DNA of 64,000 bases from Deltaproteobacteria bacterium (GTDB lineage Bacteria > UBA10199 > JADGCS01), in contig JADGCS010000004.1 in the NCBI GenBank assembly GCA_015228875.1, forward strand, positions 1-64,000. The letters are read 5' to 3'. Each line of letters starts with the position of its first letter. The first letter of the stretch is position 1. Shown here in pieces: positions 1 through 8,000 of this stretch. The notes under the pieces are model-generated. The model searched no databases. It had not been told where the DNA came from and saw nothing but the letters and a program-made list of their open reading frames with translations. The position numbers and the translations under genes were made by a program.

Positions 1-146
1 GCTAAAAAAACCCTCCGGGTTTCACCAAGCCCCCCCCAATCTCATGGACTCATCAAAATAACCTAAAATCACAGCCCCCATCTTCTATTTTTGGAAATAT
101 CAAAAAAATTTGCCTACGAAGCCCTGACGAGTTACCAAGAAAGACA

Positions 147-175
147 TTGCCATATTCACCTGATAGGTGTAAAAT
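147..175 (+). promoter_or_regulatory. Promoter with palindromic operator for the RelE/XRE pair
   Basis: TTGCCA (147-152) and TAAAAT (170-175) are separated by 17 bases, a good sigma-70 layout. The spacer holds a perfect inverted repeat CACCT-GAT-AGGTG (157-169). Type II toxin-antitoxin operons are commonly repressed by the antitoxin binding such palindromes. The predicted transcript would begin almost at the toxin ATG (181), so the toxin mRNA may be nearly leaderless; no Shine-Dalgarno is seen. Confidence 0.55.
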
Positions 176-180
176 AATCC

Positions 181-462
181 ATGATTAACAATGTGCGTTT
201 GACCCGTTTGGTTGTCAAACAGTTACGCAAATTGCCACGTCATATTGTTGTCAATCTCATGTCGTGTGTGGACGATGTGGAACGTCATGGACTCGAACAG
301 GCAAGAACAAGGTAGGGGTATCATGATGAGCCCCTGCATGGCAGACTTAAAGGGCTGCGTTCTGTCAGGTTGAGTCTGTCTTACAGGGTCATCTACAGAA
401 TGGTGCACGATGACACGATTGAGTTTGTCAATGTTGAGGAGGTGACCAGACATGAGTACTAA
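181..462 (+). pseudogene. RelE/HigB-type toxin, interrupted by in-frame TAG
   Basis: Reading from ATG 181 gives a RelE/ParE-superfamily mRNA-interferase-like protein of about 93 positions, ending in FVNVEEVTRHEY. Codon 45 (313-315) is TAG. The frame is the same on both sides, and the downstream half keeps the family signature GYHDEPLHGRLKGLRSVRLS followed by SYRVIYR. It is therefore one nonsense codon and not a frameshift. TAG ends other genes here (recJ, ppdK), so it is not obviously recoded. The 3' end overlaps the antitoxin start by 11 bases, the usual coupled layout. The likeliest reading is a recently inactivated toxin kept beside an intact antitoxin; a sequencing error or suppression cannot be excluded. 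Confidence 0.75.
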
Positions 463-781
463 AAAATCAAAAAGTCAGGCCATGAAAACACTTGAGGATA
501 TCATCGGAGGGCCGCTTAAAATTGGTGATCTGCTGCGCTCGATCCGTCTTGCCGATGAGCTTTCATTGGCCGAGTTTTCCAAAAAGCTTGGCATCACAAT
601 CTCTCACCTCTGCGATATAGAAAAAGGGCGTAAAACAGTCAGTCCGCAACGCGCGGCACGTTTTGCCAAAATCCTTGGTCGTTCGCGAGAACAGTTTGTC
701 CGGCTCGCCCTGCAGCAAATGATCCACGACGCCGGTCTTAAAATGCGCGTTGTGATCGAGCCGCTTGCCCATGGGGCTTGA
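452..781 (+). CDS. XRE-family HTH antitoxin
   Basis: A 109-residue protein with a Cro/C1-type helix-turn-helix at about residues 27-80, including LSLAEFSKKLGITISHLCDI and EKGRKTVSPQRAARFAKILG. This is the usual antitoxin partner of RelE/HigB toxins: it neutralises the toxin and represses the operon. The ATG at 452 lies inside the toxin reading frame and is preceded by TTGAGGAGG (435-443), a strong ribosome binding site. The gene is intact while its toxin carries a stop codon, so it may persist as an orphan antitoxin or regulator. Confidence 0.8.
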   Translation: MSTKKSKSQAMKTLEDIIGGPLKIGDLLRSIRLADELSLAEFSKKLGITISHLCDIEKGRKTVSPQRAARFAKILGRSREQFVRLALQQMIHDAGLKMRVVIEPLAHGA

Positions 782-850
782 GTGACTTTCAAATCAACAC
801 CCGATGGAGTTTAGAATGGAGTCCTGTACTGCAAAATTTTTTATGTTTCC

Positions 851-874
851 AATATAATACATTTATGTTATATT
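851..874 (+). promoter_or_regulatory. Inverted repeat and -10 element upstream of abiEi
   Basis: AATATAA (851-857) and TTATATT (868-874) form a perfect 7-bp inverted repeat that includes a consensus TATAAT (853-858), just before the AbiEi ATG at 881. AbiEi antitoxins are known to repress their own promoter by binding inverted repeats, so this is a plausible operator. No convincing -35 hexamer is seen. Confidence 0.45.
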
Positions 875-880
875 TTAGAA

Positions 881-1498
881 ATGAGATATCACGATCTTGT
901 TACGCATGTGTTACCCTTTGCAGTCTTTGGAAACGAGGTTTTGTGTGACCTTGAGTGGTCAAGTGCGGCACAAAACATTCAACTCAATCGTTGGGTTAAG
1001 TCTGGCCAACTTGTCCGACTTAAAAGGGGACTCTACACCCTCCCTTCTCATTATCAAAAACAAAAATTTTCTCATCTGTGGCTTGCCAACACCCTCTATT
1101 CACCATCTTATCTTTCGCTCGAATACGTCCTCTCCATGCACGACCTCATCCCGGAGCGGGTAGAGATGTTTACTTCTGTCTCGCTTAATAAAACGGCCCT
1201 GTTTACCAATAAACTGGGTCGGTTTCAGTATCGAAAGGTTAAAAAAAATCTTTTTTTTGGATTTGAAGAAAGGCTTGATGAGAACAATTTTTCCTGTCTT
1301 GTTGCATTGCCCGAAAAGGCCCTGCTTGATCTGGTTTATCTTACTTCAAACTGGCAACCCACCAAGGATTATTTACTGCAAAATATTCGCCTGCAGCAAT
1401 TTGATCAATTTAAAAAAAAGAGGCTTGTTGAATATTCAAAAAAATTCAACTGCAAAAAAATTGACTTGACAGTCAATGTGTTGCTTAAAATGTATTAG
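881..1498 (+). CDS. AbiEi-family antitoxin / transcriptional regulator
   Basis: A 205-residue protein resembling AbiEi antitoxins of type IV systems. It has an N-terminal winged-helix-like segment (about residues 20-55, including WVKSGQLVRLKRGLYTLP) and then the AbiEi antitoxin domain with the family-typical LSLEYVLSMHDLIPE and ALPEKALLDLVYL. AbiEi counteracts the AbiEii nucleotidyltransferase without a stable complex and represses the operon. The AbiEii-like gene begins 9 bases downstream. It has no clear Shine-Dalgarno and a short leader. The family call is good from motifs and context; no search was run. Confidence 0.8.
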   Translation: MRYHDLVTHVLPFAVFGNEVLCDLEWSSAAQNIQLNRWVKSGQLVRLKRGLYTLPSHYQKQKFSHLWLANTLYSPSYLSLEYVLSMHDLIPERVEMFTSVSLNKTALFTNKLGRFQYRKVKKNLFFGFEERLDENNFSCLVALPEKALLDLVYLTSNWQPTKDYLLQNIRLQQFDQFKKKRLVEYSKKFNCKKIDLTVNVLLKMY

Positions 1499-1507
1499 GG
1501 GTTGTTT

Positions 1508-2326
1508 ATGAAACAAGAAATGATTAAAAGAATCAAAAAAGGTGGTGATCAGAGGGGGTGCCTCAATCTTTTGCGCGAAGAACTCCAGCATCTTGTTTTG
1601 CAGGAACTGGAACGAAAGGGGGCCTTTAAGGATCTGTGTTTTCTGGGTGGAACGGCTCTCAGGATTCTTTTTGGGCTTGATCGTTTTTCTGAAGACCTGG
1701 ATTTTTCGACATCAAGGCATTCCAAAAAATTTGATATCGCCCCGCTTTCAAAATCAATCCACCAAGGCCTTTTGGGATACGGTTTTGAAAACCAGATTAC
1801 AAAACTAAAAACCAAAAACAATGTTCAGTCTTTTTTTATTTCATTCCTGCCATTTAAAGAAATCAAGATTGGATTTCCCGTCGATCAAAAATTGGCCATC
1901 AAGCTCGAAGTGGATACTCATCCCCCGGCAGGGGCGGACGAAACGGTGAGTCCCGTGAGTGGAGTGAGGCTTTATAAAATCAGGCATTATACGCTCCCCT
2001 CATTGTTTGCGGGCAAAATGCATGCCCTGCTTTACAGAAGATATACCAAGGGAAGGGACCTGTATGATTTTCTATGGTACACGAGCAAATCGGTTCCCAT
2101 CAATAAAACCATGATCGAAAACGCGGCCGCACAGTCACAAAAAAAGGACATCAGCTTTACCGTTAAATCACTGAGAGCAGAGCTTTTAAAACGCCTTGAA
2201 TCGATTGATTTTAAACAGGCAAAAAATGATGTCGGCCCCTTTGTAAAAGACGAGGCGTCATTGTCGTTATTTGAATTTGAGTTGTTTAAGAATGCGGTGG
2301 AGAGGGTTGGTTTTGAGGTTGCCTGA
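1508..2326 (+). CDS. AbiEii-type nucleotidyltransferase toxin
   Basis: A 272-residue nucleotidyltransferase-fold protein of the AbiEii/MenT family. The active-site region reads LGGTALRILFGLDRFSEDLDF at about residues 47-67, giving the GG-T and D-x-D-type metal-binding residues. Later ALKLEVD-like and GRDLYDFLWY segments fit the family. AbiEii toxins inhibit growth by transferring nucleotides, in characterised cases to tRNA or with GTP specificity, and can abort phage infection. ATG 1508 is chosen because AGGGG (1497-1501) sits 6 bases upstream; a TTG at 1502 is in frame but too close to that site. It forms an operon with the upstream AbiEi. Confidence 0.82.
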   Translation: MKQEMIKRIKKGGDQRGCLNLLREELQHLVLQELERKGAFKDLCFLGGTALRILFGLDRFSEDLDFSTSRHSKKFDIAPLSKSIHQGLLGYGFENQITKLKTKNNVQSFFISFLPFKEIKIGFPVDQKLAIKLEVDTHPPAGADETVSPVSGVRLYKIRHYTLPSLFAGKMHALLYRRYTKGRDLYDFLWYTSKSVPINKTMIENAAAQSQKKDISFTVKSLRAELLKRLESIDFKQAKNDVGPFVKDEASLSLFEFELFKNAVERVGFEVA

Positions 2327-2331
2327 TCCGT

Positions 2332-2430
2332 GACTTGCTTTTTACAAGCGAGCGCTTGGCGCAACGACGCGACGAAATCTTCTGTTTTGCATGGGACGCA
2401 CCCGCGCTCGATCGATTTTGAAATTCCGAT
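2332..2430 (-). repeat. Family A palindromic repeat, copy 1
   Basis: A minus-orientation copy of the dispersed element, recognisable by GAAATTCC-type end sequence, GAGCGCGGGTGC and CCCATGCAAAACAGAAG. It begins just after the AbiEii stop. It is closest to the copy at 5971-6060: both share CCATGCAAAACAGAAGATTTC and GTTGCGCCAAGCGCT, which marks a subfamily. Confidence 0.85.
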
Positions 2431-2471
2431 AAATAAATTTAAAACGCAGTTATGACGTTTGTACCGACGGG

Positions 2472-2750
2472 CTATTTTTTCAAGATTTTTTTAAACCCCA
2501 TGAGGATGTTCATCATGGTCTCGCGTTGCGGTGTGTTTGCGGCATCGGTGGCCGAGGCGTTTTTTAAACCTGAGGTAATGGTGCCTTCTTTGGCTTTTTT
2601 TAAATAGGTTTTAACCAGAAGATCAAACACCCGGCCCCGTGACTCACTGTCTGCAACACGCGGTCTGCAGTTGGCCACGTTGGCATTGAGCATCTTTATT
2701 TTGACGTTGGAGGGATTTACGAAATCTGTAACTTGCTGATCGAATGACAT
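2472..2750 (-). CDS. Hypothetical small protein
   Basis: A 92-residue protein beginning MSFDQQVTDF and ending MGFKKILKK. No known domain is recognised. It is rich in Lys, Asn and Thr, with a predicted mixed helical pattern and no signal peptide or membrane segment. ATG at 2750 is preceded by AAAGG about 10 bases upstream. A longer in-frame start at 2813 lies within a family B repeat and is not preferred. It is flanked on both sides by repeats (2332-2430, 2787-2866), so it may stand alone. Real coding status is moderately likely. Confidence 0.45.
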   Translation of the reverse strand: MSFDQQVTDFVNPSNVKIKMLNANVANCRPRVADSESRGRVFDLLVKTYLKKAKEGTITSGLKNASATDAANTPQRETMMNILMGFKKILKK

Positions 2751-2786
2751 GTTGTATGAACCTTTCTTTGTGCTGTGAGAACCCAA

Positions 2787-2866
2787 GCAGGTTTTTTTTT
2801 CGCGTTTCGGCATCTACGTTTAACAAGGTGCCAGCCCGCGCAGCACTGTCAACTTTATGCGGTTAG
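2787..2866 (-). repeat. Family B palindromic repeat, copy 1 (degenerate)
   Basis: Minus-orientation, diverged copy of the element best seen at 26348-26434. Shared blocks are the T-run followed by CGCGTTTCGGCA, GGTGCC..GCCCGCGCAG and the end CTTTATGCGG. It lies just upstream of the hypothetical gene at 2472-2750 and could include its leader. Confidence 0.6.
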
Positions 2867-2986
2867 TGTGTTTATCGTGCCGCATCTTTAAAGGTTGCTA
2901 CTTATTCTTATCAGTTTTACGTCTTGGGCTGTGGCTTATAGGTCTTATTCTATAATAGAACAAGCGCAAAAAGACAAATATAATTA

Positions 2987-4027
2987 TTATAATAACTTAC
3001 AGATGTGGCCGGCGATCGCGGGTGCGGCGGTGAGGCCGGGGGATTCGATGCCCAGGCTGTGGATAAAATTATTTTTTTTGATAAAGTTAAAATCAGCAAG
3101 GGCAGTCCCGTTAAAAAACAATTTGGGCCTGTTGCCGCTTGTGCCCTGTGTGAGGTGTCGCGGGGGCTTACCCGTGTAATGTGTGAAGGCGTTTGTGTAA
3201 TCTGATGCATCGGACCTGTGGTGATAATCGGTCTTGTCCTCAATAAAAAAGGCGTTTGGTCCAAGCAGTGTCTGTCCATCTGTTGTGGGTGTGATGTGAA
3301 CACCAAGGCCATGTTTGTTTGCATCGGGCAGGTGATACACAGGCCTTGTCACAGGCTGCCCGCTCAAGCAGTAATAATCCCCGCGGCAGGGTTTGATCTG
3401 ATACCCGTGAACACCGGCCATCACGGCGATCTCATCGGCAAAGAGCCCCGCGCAGTTAAACGCAAGGTCAAACGGAATGGCGCCGCGCGTGGTCTCTATT
3501 TTACCGTCGCTCACAGCCGTGACCCGGCAGTTAAGCAAAACAGTCGCGCCCTTGTTTTCAACAAAGACAGAGAGTGCCTTGATGTAATGGGCCGCATCCA
3601 TAACCCCGGTTGAGGGGACAAGCACGGCACTGTCTGCAATAAGATGAGGTTCCAGTTTTGCCATCTGCCCGCGTGAGATGAGTTTGGGTTTGGGTATTGG
3701 CAGCTGCGAGATTCTGTTAAAAAAAATGTCCAGTGCCGCGTGATCTCCCTTTTCGGCCACCATCCACTTGCCGCAGCGGTTGTGCGGGACACCGAGTTTT
3801 TTAAGCCACTCGTATGTCAGCCTGTTTCCCTCGATACAGAGCTGCTCCTTTAAAGAGCCTGCAGCGTAATGAATGCCTGCATGAATCACCCCGCTGTTGC
3901 GGCCGCTTGTGTGTTCGCCAAGGTAGGGGGCCATGTCCAGCACGTAGCAATCGTGTTTTTTATCGACAAGCTTGCTTGCAAGATGCAGGCCTACAATGCC
4001 CGCGCCGATGATGACAGAGGTGGTCAT
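2987..4027 (-). CDS. lhgO: FAD-dependent oxidoreductase, L-2-hydroxyglutarate oxidase type
   Basis: A 346-residue DAO-family flavoprotein. The N-terminal dinucleotide-binding motif is VIIGAGIVGLHLASKL (residues 5-20). Family-specific segments follow: HTSGRNSGVIHAGIHY (about 39-54), FNCAGLFADEIA and GDYYCL, and the C-terminal SLGIESPGLTAAPAIAG. These match LhgO/YgaF, which oxidises L-2-hydroxyglutarate to 2-oxoglutarate and passes electrons to the membrane quinone pool. It is slightly shorter than the usual ~400 residues. Its ATG overlaps the aroE stop (ATGA), so it is the last gene of a ribF-aroE-lhgO operon. Confidence 0.85.
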   Translation of the reverse strand: MTTSVIIGAGIVGLHLASKLVDKKHDCYVLDMAPYLGEHTSGRNSGVIHAGIHYAAGSLKEQLCIEGNRLTYEWLKKLGVPHNRCGKWMVAEKGDHAALDIFFNRISQLPIPKPKLISRGQMAKLEPHLIADSAVLVPSTGVMDAAHYIKALSVFVENKGATVLLNCRVTAVSDGKIETTRGAIPFDLAFNCAGLFADEIAVMAGVHGYQIKPCRGDYYCLSGQPVTRPVYHLPDANKHGLGVHITPTTDGQTLLGPNAFFIEDKTDYHHRSDASDYTNAFTHYTGKPPRHLTQGTSGNRPKLFFNGTALADFNFIKKNNFIHSLGIESPGLTAAPAIAGHICKLL

Positions 4028-4851
4028 GTGATGGCCCCTCTCATGATGTTGATGGGGGCTTTAAGGCCTGTAAATAATTCGAAGGCCAAAGCCCCCTGAT
4101 GGACCAGCATGCCGATGCCCGAGTGGGTTATTAAACCCCTGTCTTGTGCCTTGACAAGAAGAGGCGTGTCGGCAGGATTGTACACGATGTCCGATACCAC
4201 AGCACGCGGACTTAAGTGATCGACAAATGTGACTTCGGGCCAGGGGATGCCGGGGGTGCCGAGTGGTGTTGTGTTGATGAGCAGGTCTGCCTGTGGGAGC
4301 ACGCGGGACAGGTCTGCAAAGCAGGCAGTACTCACGTTGATTTTATTAAAACGCGCCTTGAGCCTGTACGAGAGCCCTGCGGCCTTATTGGGGTCTCTGT
4401 TGATGAGGGTCAGCGCGGCAATGCCCCGCTTGCAGAGGGCAAAGGCAATGGCATGGCACGCGCCACCGGCACCGATGATCACGCAGTTTTTTTCTGTCGG
4501 ATCCAGTGCGGTATCTGCCAACAGGGAATTAATAAAACCCGCTCCGTCTGTGTTGGTCGCGACGAGCCGGTTGTCCTGCCGGTACACTGTATTGACAGCG
4601 CCCGTCTGCTCTGCGTCTGCGGTGAGGGTGTCGACCAGATCAAACACCTTTTGTTTGTAAGGGATGGTGATATTAACCCCATCAAACGCCCCCGCCCTCA
4701 TCCTGTTAAAAAAAAGGGGGAGTTCATCGGCTGCAAGTGTCACGGCGCTGTACACGGCCTTAATCTCAAGCGCCTTAAAGGCCGCGTTGTGCATGGTCGG
4801 TGAGAGCGAGTGTTGGACAGGGTTACCGATGACGGCAAATTGTTTTTTCAT
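4024..4851 (-). CDS. aroE: Shikimate dehydrogenase
   Basis: A 275-residue AroE, which reduces 3-dehydroshikimate to shikimate with NADPH in aromatic amino acid biosynthesis in the cytoplasm. The substrate-binding start is NPVQHSLSPTMHNAAF (residues 10-25), then GVNITIPYKQKV with the catalytic Lys (about 58-69) and NTDGAGF with the catalytic Asp (about 100). The Rossmann motif is VIIGAGGACHAIAFAL (about 124-139), followed by NTTPLGTPG. Length and motifs are standard. It overlaps ribF upstream and lhgO downstream by 4 bases each (ATGA), which suggests translational coupling. Confidence 0.95.
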   Translation of the reverse strand: MKKQFAVIGNPVQHSLSPTMHNAAFKALEIKAVYSAVTLAADELPLFFNRMRAGAFDGVNITIPYKQKVFDLVDTLTADAEQTGAVNTVYRQDNRLVATNTDGAGFINSLLADTALDPTEKNCVIIGAGGACHAIAFALCKRGIAALTLINRDPNKAAGLSYRLKARFNKINVSTACFADLSRVLPQADLLINTTPLGTPGIPWPEVTFVDHLSPRAVVSDIVYNPADTPLLVKAQDRGLITHSGIGMLVHQGALAFELFTGLKAPINIMRGAIT

Positions 4852-5804
4852 TTGACACCAAAATCCTTGAGCACATTCTTGGTGTTTTCGATATCGATCC
4901 CAATCTGTTTGACAAGGGCCGTGGGTGTTGCAAATTTGATTTCTTGTCGCAGTTGTTTTGCAAAGCAGAGCCTCACGGTCTGGTCGTAGATGTCTCCCTC
5001 AAAATCAAGGATGTGTGTCTCGATGGATCTTTCGAGATTGTCAAATGTGGGGTTAAACCCGATATTGGTGACCGACTTGTAGGTGTTGTCGTTGACGTGA
5101 ATCAATGTGGCGTAGACGCCGTCGGGTGGCATGAGTTCGTTTTCGGTTTTGATATTGGCGGTGTGGATGCCCAGGGCTGTGCCCCTGCAAAACCCGCGGA
5201 TCACGGTCCCATCGATATAAAAGGGTCGCGTGAGCAGTTTGTTGGCCATGACGATATGACCTTCCTTGATAATCTTGCGGATCACGCTGGAACTCACCAG
5301 TGTCTGATTAAGCATCTGGGCCGGGACAATTTTGAGTTCGATGCCGTGTTTTGTTGCAAGTGTCTCCAGGGTGTCGGCAGTCCCGCTGCGTTCGTTGCCA
5401 AAGGTAAAATCATAACCCACGGTAAGGTATCTGGCCTTTAAATTTTTGACGATGGTGTTTAAAAAAAATGTTTCTGGTTTTGTCCGAGCAAAGGATTTTG
5501 AAAACGTTTGAAAAATCACGCAGTCGAGTTCTGTCTGCGCGAGAAGTTCTATTTTTTGTTTTTTTGTGTTGATGAGTTTTGGGGCAACCTCTGGCGAGAG
5601 AACCTTGACCGGGTGGGGTTCGAACGTGAGCAGGACAGACAGGGTCTTGAGGGCGCGGGCCTTTTCTGTGAGATTTTTTAAAATGCATCGGTGACCGTAA
5701 TGGACCCCGTCGTAATTGCCGATGGCCACGGCAGAACCGTGTCTTAAAAACCCCGTGGCATCGGCTGTACCCTCAAAGACTTTGAGTTTGCGTTTGGGCT
5801 GCAT
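4848..5804 (-). CDS. ribF: Bifunctional riboflavin kinase / FAD synthetase
   Basis: A 318-residue RibF, converting riboflavin to FMN and FMN to FAD. The N-terminal adenylyltransferase domain carries GNYDGVHYGHR (about 30-40), the nucleotidyl-transferase GxxxxxHxGH-like site. The C-terminal flavokinase domain includes GTVIRGFCRGTALGIHTANI, where the usual GFPTANI reads GIHTANI. The start at 5804 (MQPKRKLK) is chosen because GGAGG lies 6-7 bases upstream; an in-frame ATG at 5855 has no such site. It is first in the ribF-aroE-lhgO operon, and a FAD enzyme at the operon's end is a sensible companion. Confidence 0.93.
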   Translation of the reverse strand: MQPKRKLKVFEGTADATGFLRHGSAVAIGNYDGVHYGHRCILKNLTEKARALKTLSVLLTFEPHPVKVLSPEVAPKLINTKKQKIELLAQTELDCVIFQTFSKSFARTKPETFFLNTIVKNLKARYLTVGYDFTFGNERSGTADTLETLATKHGIELKIVPAQMLNQTLVSSSVIRKIIKEGHIVMANKLLTRPFYIDGTVIRGFCRGTALGIHTANIKTENELMPPDGVYATLIHVNDNTYKSVTNIGFNPTFDNLERSIETHILDFEGDIYDQTVRLCFAKQLRQEIKFATPTALVKQIGIDIENTKNVLKDFGVK

Positions 5805-5883
5805 GGCAGAACCTCCATTTTTATGACAGGCCCGCTCATATGATTTTGTGGGCAAACAATCAAAAAAAATATACCTCGATGTA

Positions 5884-5969
5884 TAGGAATTTCAAAGTCG
5901 ACAGAGCGCGGGTGCATTCCTCGCAAAACGGAGGAATTCAACCGCGTCAAAGTCAAGTTGGTAACTTGA
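5884..5969 (+). repeat. Family A palindromic repeat, copy 2a (near-consensus)
   Basis: A near-consensus copy: TAGGAATTTCAAAGTCGACA, GAGCGCGGGTGCATTCCTCG, CAAAACGGAGGAATTCAACC, then GCGTCAAAGTCAAGTTGGTA and ACTTG. The internal hairpin ATTCCTC/GAGGAAT lies within an outer CGCGG/CCGCG pairing, and the end is a near-perfect CAAGTT/AACTTG palindrome. It is in tandem with copy 2b and fills the divergent ribF/recJ gap. Confidence 0.9.
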
Positions 5970-5970
5970 T

Positions 5971-6060
5971 GTATATGAATTTCAAAGTCGACAGAGCGCG
6001 GGTGCATCCCATGCAAAACAGAAGATTTCGTCGCGTAGTTGCGCCAAGCGCTAGCTTGAC
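5971..6060 (+). repeat. Family A palindromic repeat, copy 2b
   Basis: The second unit of a head-to-tail pair, one base after copy 2a. The left half matches the consensus, but from CCCATGCAAAACAGAAG on it follows the variant also found at 2332-2430, ending GCGCCAAGCGCTAGCTTG. Tandem copies of two subtypes suggest insertion of one element next to or into another. Confidence 0.88.
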
Positions 6061-6092
6061 AAAAAAAATGCAGTGTCTGATAGAAAGGACCG

Positions 6093-7805
6093 ATGTCGTC
6101 AAAAAAAATCTGGAAATTAAAACAGGCAGACCCGGAGGCCGTGAATCTTTTGAGCCGCGAGCTTGGGCTCTCCACCATCATCTCAAAACTGCTTGTCAAT
6201 CGAAAGATCACAACCGTTGATGAGGCGACAAGATTTCTCAACGCAGATTTATCCCAACTGCACGACCCTTTTCTGCTTAAAGACATGAACCTCGCCGTCG
6301 AGAGGATTGTGACCGCCATTCTTCACAATGAAAAAATATGCATCTTTGGTGATTACGATGTCGACGGTGCCGTTGCCACCGCCATGCTTGTCCTTTTTTT
6401 TGAAGAACTTGGTGTGACCGCCGATTTTTACATACCCAACAGAATGACCGAGGGGTATTCGCTTAACAGGGGCGCACTTCAAGTCCTCAAAGAACGGGGG
6501 ACGCATCTCGTGATCACTGTCGACAACGGTGTCATGGCTCATAAAGAAATTTTGTGGGCGGCGGAGAAACATCTCGATATCATTGTGACGGATCATCACA
6601 AAACGGGTGAGACACTCCCACCGGCCCTTGCCGTTGTCAATCCTCAGCGGGCGGATTGTTGTTATCCTTTTAAGGGAATCTGCGGTGCAGGTGTCGCCTT
6701 CAAGCTGATGATGGCCTTAAGACAAACCCTGCGGTCGCGGGGTTTTTTTGAGGGCAGAAGAGAACCCAATCTTAAACAGTATCTCGATCTTCTGTGCGTG
6801 GCAACGGTCTGCGATGTTGTACCGCTCATCGATGAAAATCGCATCATTGTCAGGGAGGGGCTTAACTGTCTGCGCCACACGCAACGGCAGGGTTTGCAGG
6901 CGTTGCTTACGGTTTGTGATATCAAGGATCGGGAGATGACCACCATCGATCTTGGCTTTAAACTGGGCCCCCGCATCAATGCCTGCGGAAGGCTTAAGGA
7001 TGCGGCTGCCGGGGTGATGATGCTGATCTCCCAAACCAAAGAACCGGCACTTAAAAATGCAAGGCTGCTGGATTCTTTAAACGAAGAGCGAAAAAACATT
7101 GAACTGGGGATTGTTGCAGATGTTATCTTGCGGATTGAAAACGAAATTAACCTTGATGGCAGGCTGGGTCTGGTTCTGTATGACAAAATGTGGCACGAGG
7201 GGATTGTGGGTATTGTGGCCTCAAAAATTGTCGACAAATTTAAACGTCCTGCCGTGATCTTAAGTCGGGGGAGTGATGGTAACATCAAGGGTTCGGGCAG
7301 GTCTGTCCCAAAGGTCAGCCTGATCAGGGCCTTGCAGGAGTGTGCAGACCTGCTGATCAAGTTTGGGGGACACGAGGCAGCGGCGGGTGTCACGCTGACT
7401 ACGGAAAAACTTGGCGATTTTACCATGCGGTTTAACGAGGCCGTAAAAAAACAAATGAACCCAGCCGATGTGGTGCAGACGGTCCTTGTCGATGAAATTC
7501 TTAAGGGAGAGGACATCACGGCCGCGTTGGTTGCGGATTTAAATAAACTGGAGCCGCATGGTATGGGTAACTTTAAACCGGTATTTGTAATAAAAAAAAC
7601 CCGCATCAAGTCAAAAAGAGTTGTGGGCGAAAAGCACTTAAAACTCCTTGTTGATCTTGGCGGGTCTCAGATGGATGCCATCGCCTTTAACAAGGGGGGG
7701 TATCATGATCGCATTGGTTTAGAAACCGGGCTTGTCTTTGGACTAGAATTCAATACATTCAGGGACAAAACACAGGTGCAGATGGTGGTTAAAGATTTTT
7801 TTTAG
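6093..7805 (+). CDS. recJ: Single-stranded-DNA-specific exonuclease RecJ
   Basis: A 570-residue RecJ, a 5'-3' single-strand exonuclease of DNA repair. The DHH-domain motifs are in order: IFGDYDVDGAVAT (about residues 84-96), VITVDNG (about 146-152) and IVTDHHKTGETLPPALAVVNP (about 168-188). The DHHA1 domain includes GHEAAAGVT (about 429-437), and an OB-like C-terminus includes PHGMGNFKPVF. Length is standard for the family. GAAAGGA precedes ATG 6093 by only about 3 bases. It is transcribed away from ribF, and the start lies just downstream of two family A repeats. Confidence 0.95.
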   Translation: MSSKKIWKLKQADPEAVNLLSRELGLSTIISKLLVNRKITTVDEATRFLNADLSQLHDPFLLKDMNLAVERIVTAILHNEKICIFGDYDVDGAVATAMLVLFFEELGVTADFYIPNRMTEGYSLNRGALQVLKERGTHLVITVDNGVMAHKEILWAAEKHLDIIVTDHHKTGETLPPALAVVNPQRADCCYPFKGICGAGVAFKLMMALRQTLRSRGFFEGRREPNLKQYLDLLCVATVCDVVPLIDENRIIVREGLNCLRHTQRQGLQALLTVCDIKDREMTTIDLGFKLGPRINACGRLKDAAAGVMMLISQTKEPALKNARLLDSLNEERKNIELGIVADVILRIENEINLDGRLGLVLYDKMWHEGIVGIVASKIVDKFKRPAVILSRGSDGNIKGSGRSVPKVSLIRALQECADLLIKFGGHEAAAGVTLTTEKLGDFTMRFNEAVKKQMNPADVVQTVLVDEILKGEDITAALVADLNKLEPHGMGNFKPVFVIKKTRIKSKRVVGEKHLKLLVDLGGSQMDAIAFNKGGYHDRIGLETGLVFGLEFNTFRDKTQVQMVVKDFF

Positions 7806-7920
7806 TTTTTAAAAAAATCCTGTTTTTTTTGCAAAAAATGTCCTTAATAATTACAATGCGTTACGTTATTTTTTACTTTCCTGTCCTATAACCTGTTGAA
7901 ACAATTTAAAATAATAACTG

Positions 7921-7950
7921 TTGACAAGTGATGACGCATTGAGTCTTAAT
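7921..7950 (+). promoter_or_regulatory. Possible promoter of the phasin-like gene
   Basis: A consensus -35 TTGACA (7921-7926) is followed after 17-18 bases by TCTTAAT, a weak -10. The distance to the ATG at 8001 leaves a leader of about 40 bases ending in the strong ribosome site TAGGAGA (7990-7996). The rest of the 7806-8000 gap is AT-rich without other visible elements. Confidence 0.35.
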
Positions 7951-8000
7951 GATGATCAGGAGATTTGAATAACTTGTAAATCAATTTTTTAGGAGAAAAC

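Noticed and set aside
1-146. Terminator at the window start (CCCTCCGGGTTT)
   Set aside because: Only a 4-bp CCC-GGG pairing near the edge, without the upstream gene; nothing else is seen in 1-146.
313-315. Pyrrolysine or general recoding of TAG
   Set aside because: TAG ends recJ, ppdK and several other genes normally and no pyl genes are in the window; recoding is kept only as a remote option.
4216-4803. 195-residue plus-strand frame
   Set aside because: Antisense to aroE; no recognised domain or ribosome site.
5744-6319. 191-residue minus-strand frame across ribF start and the two repeats
   Set aside because: It consists of repeat-encoded TLTRLNSSVLRGMHPRSVDF segments plus antisense of recJ and ribF. 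No ribosome site.
6662-7609. 315-residue frame antisense to recJ
   Set aside because: Low-complexity Ser/Arg/Pro-rich translation typical of an antisense frame; recJ on the plus strand is clear.
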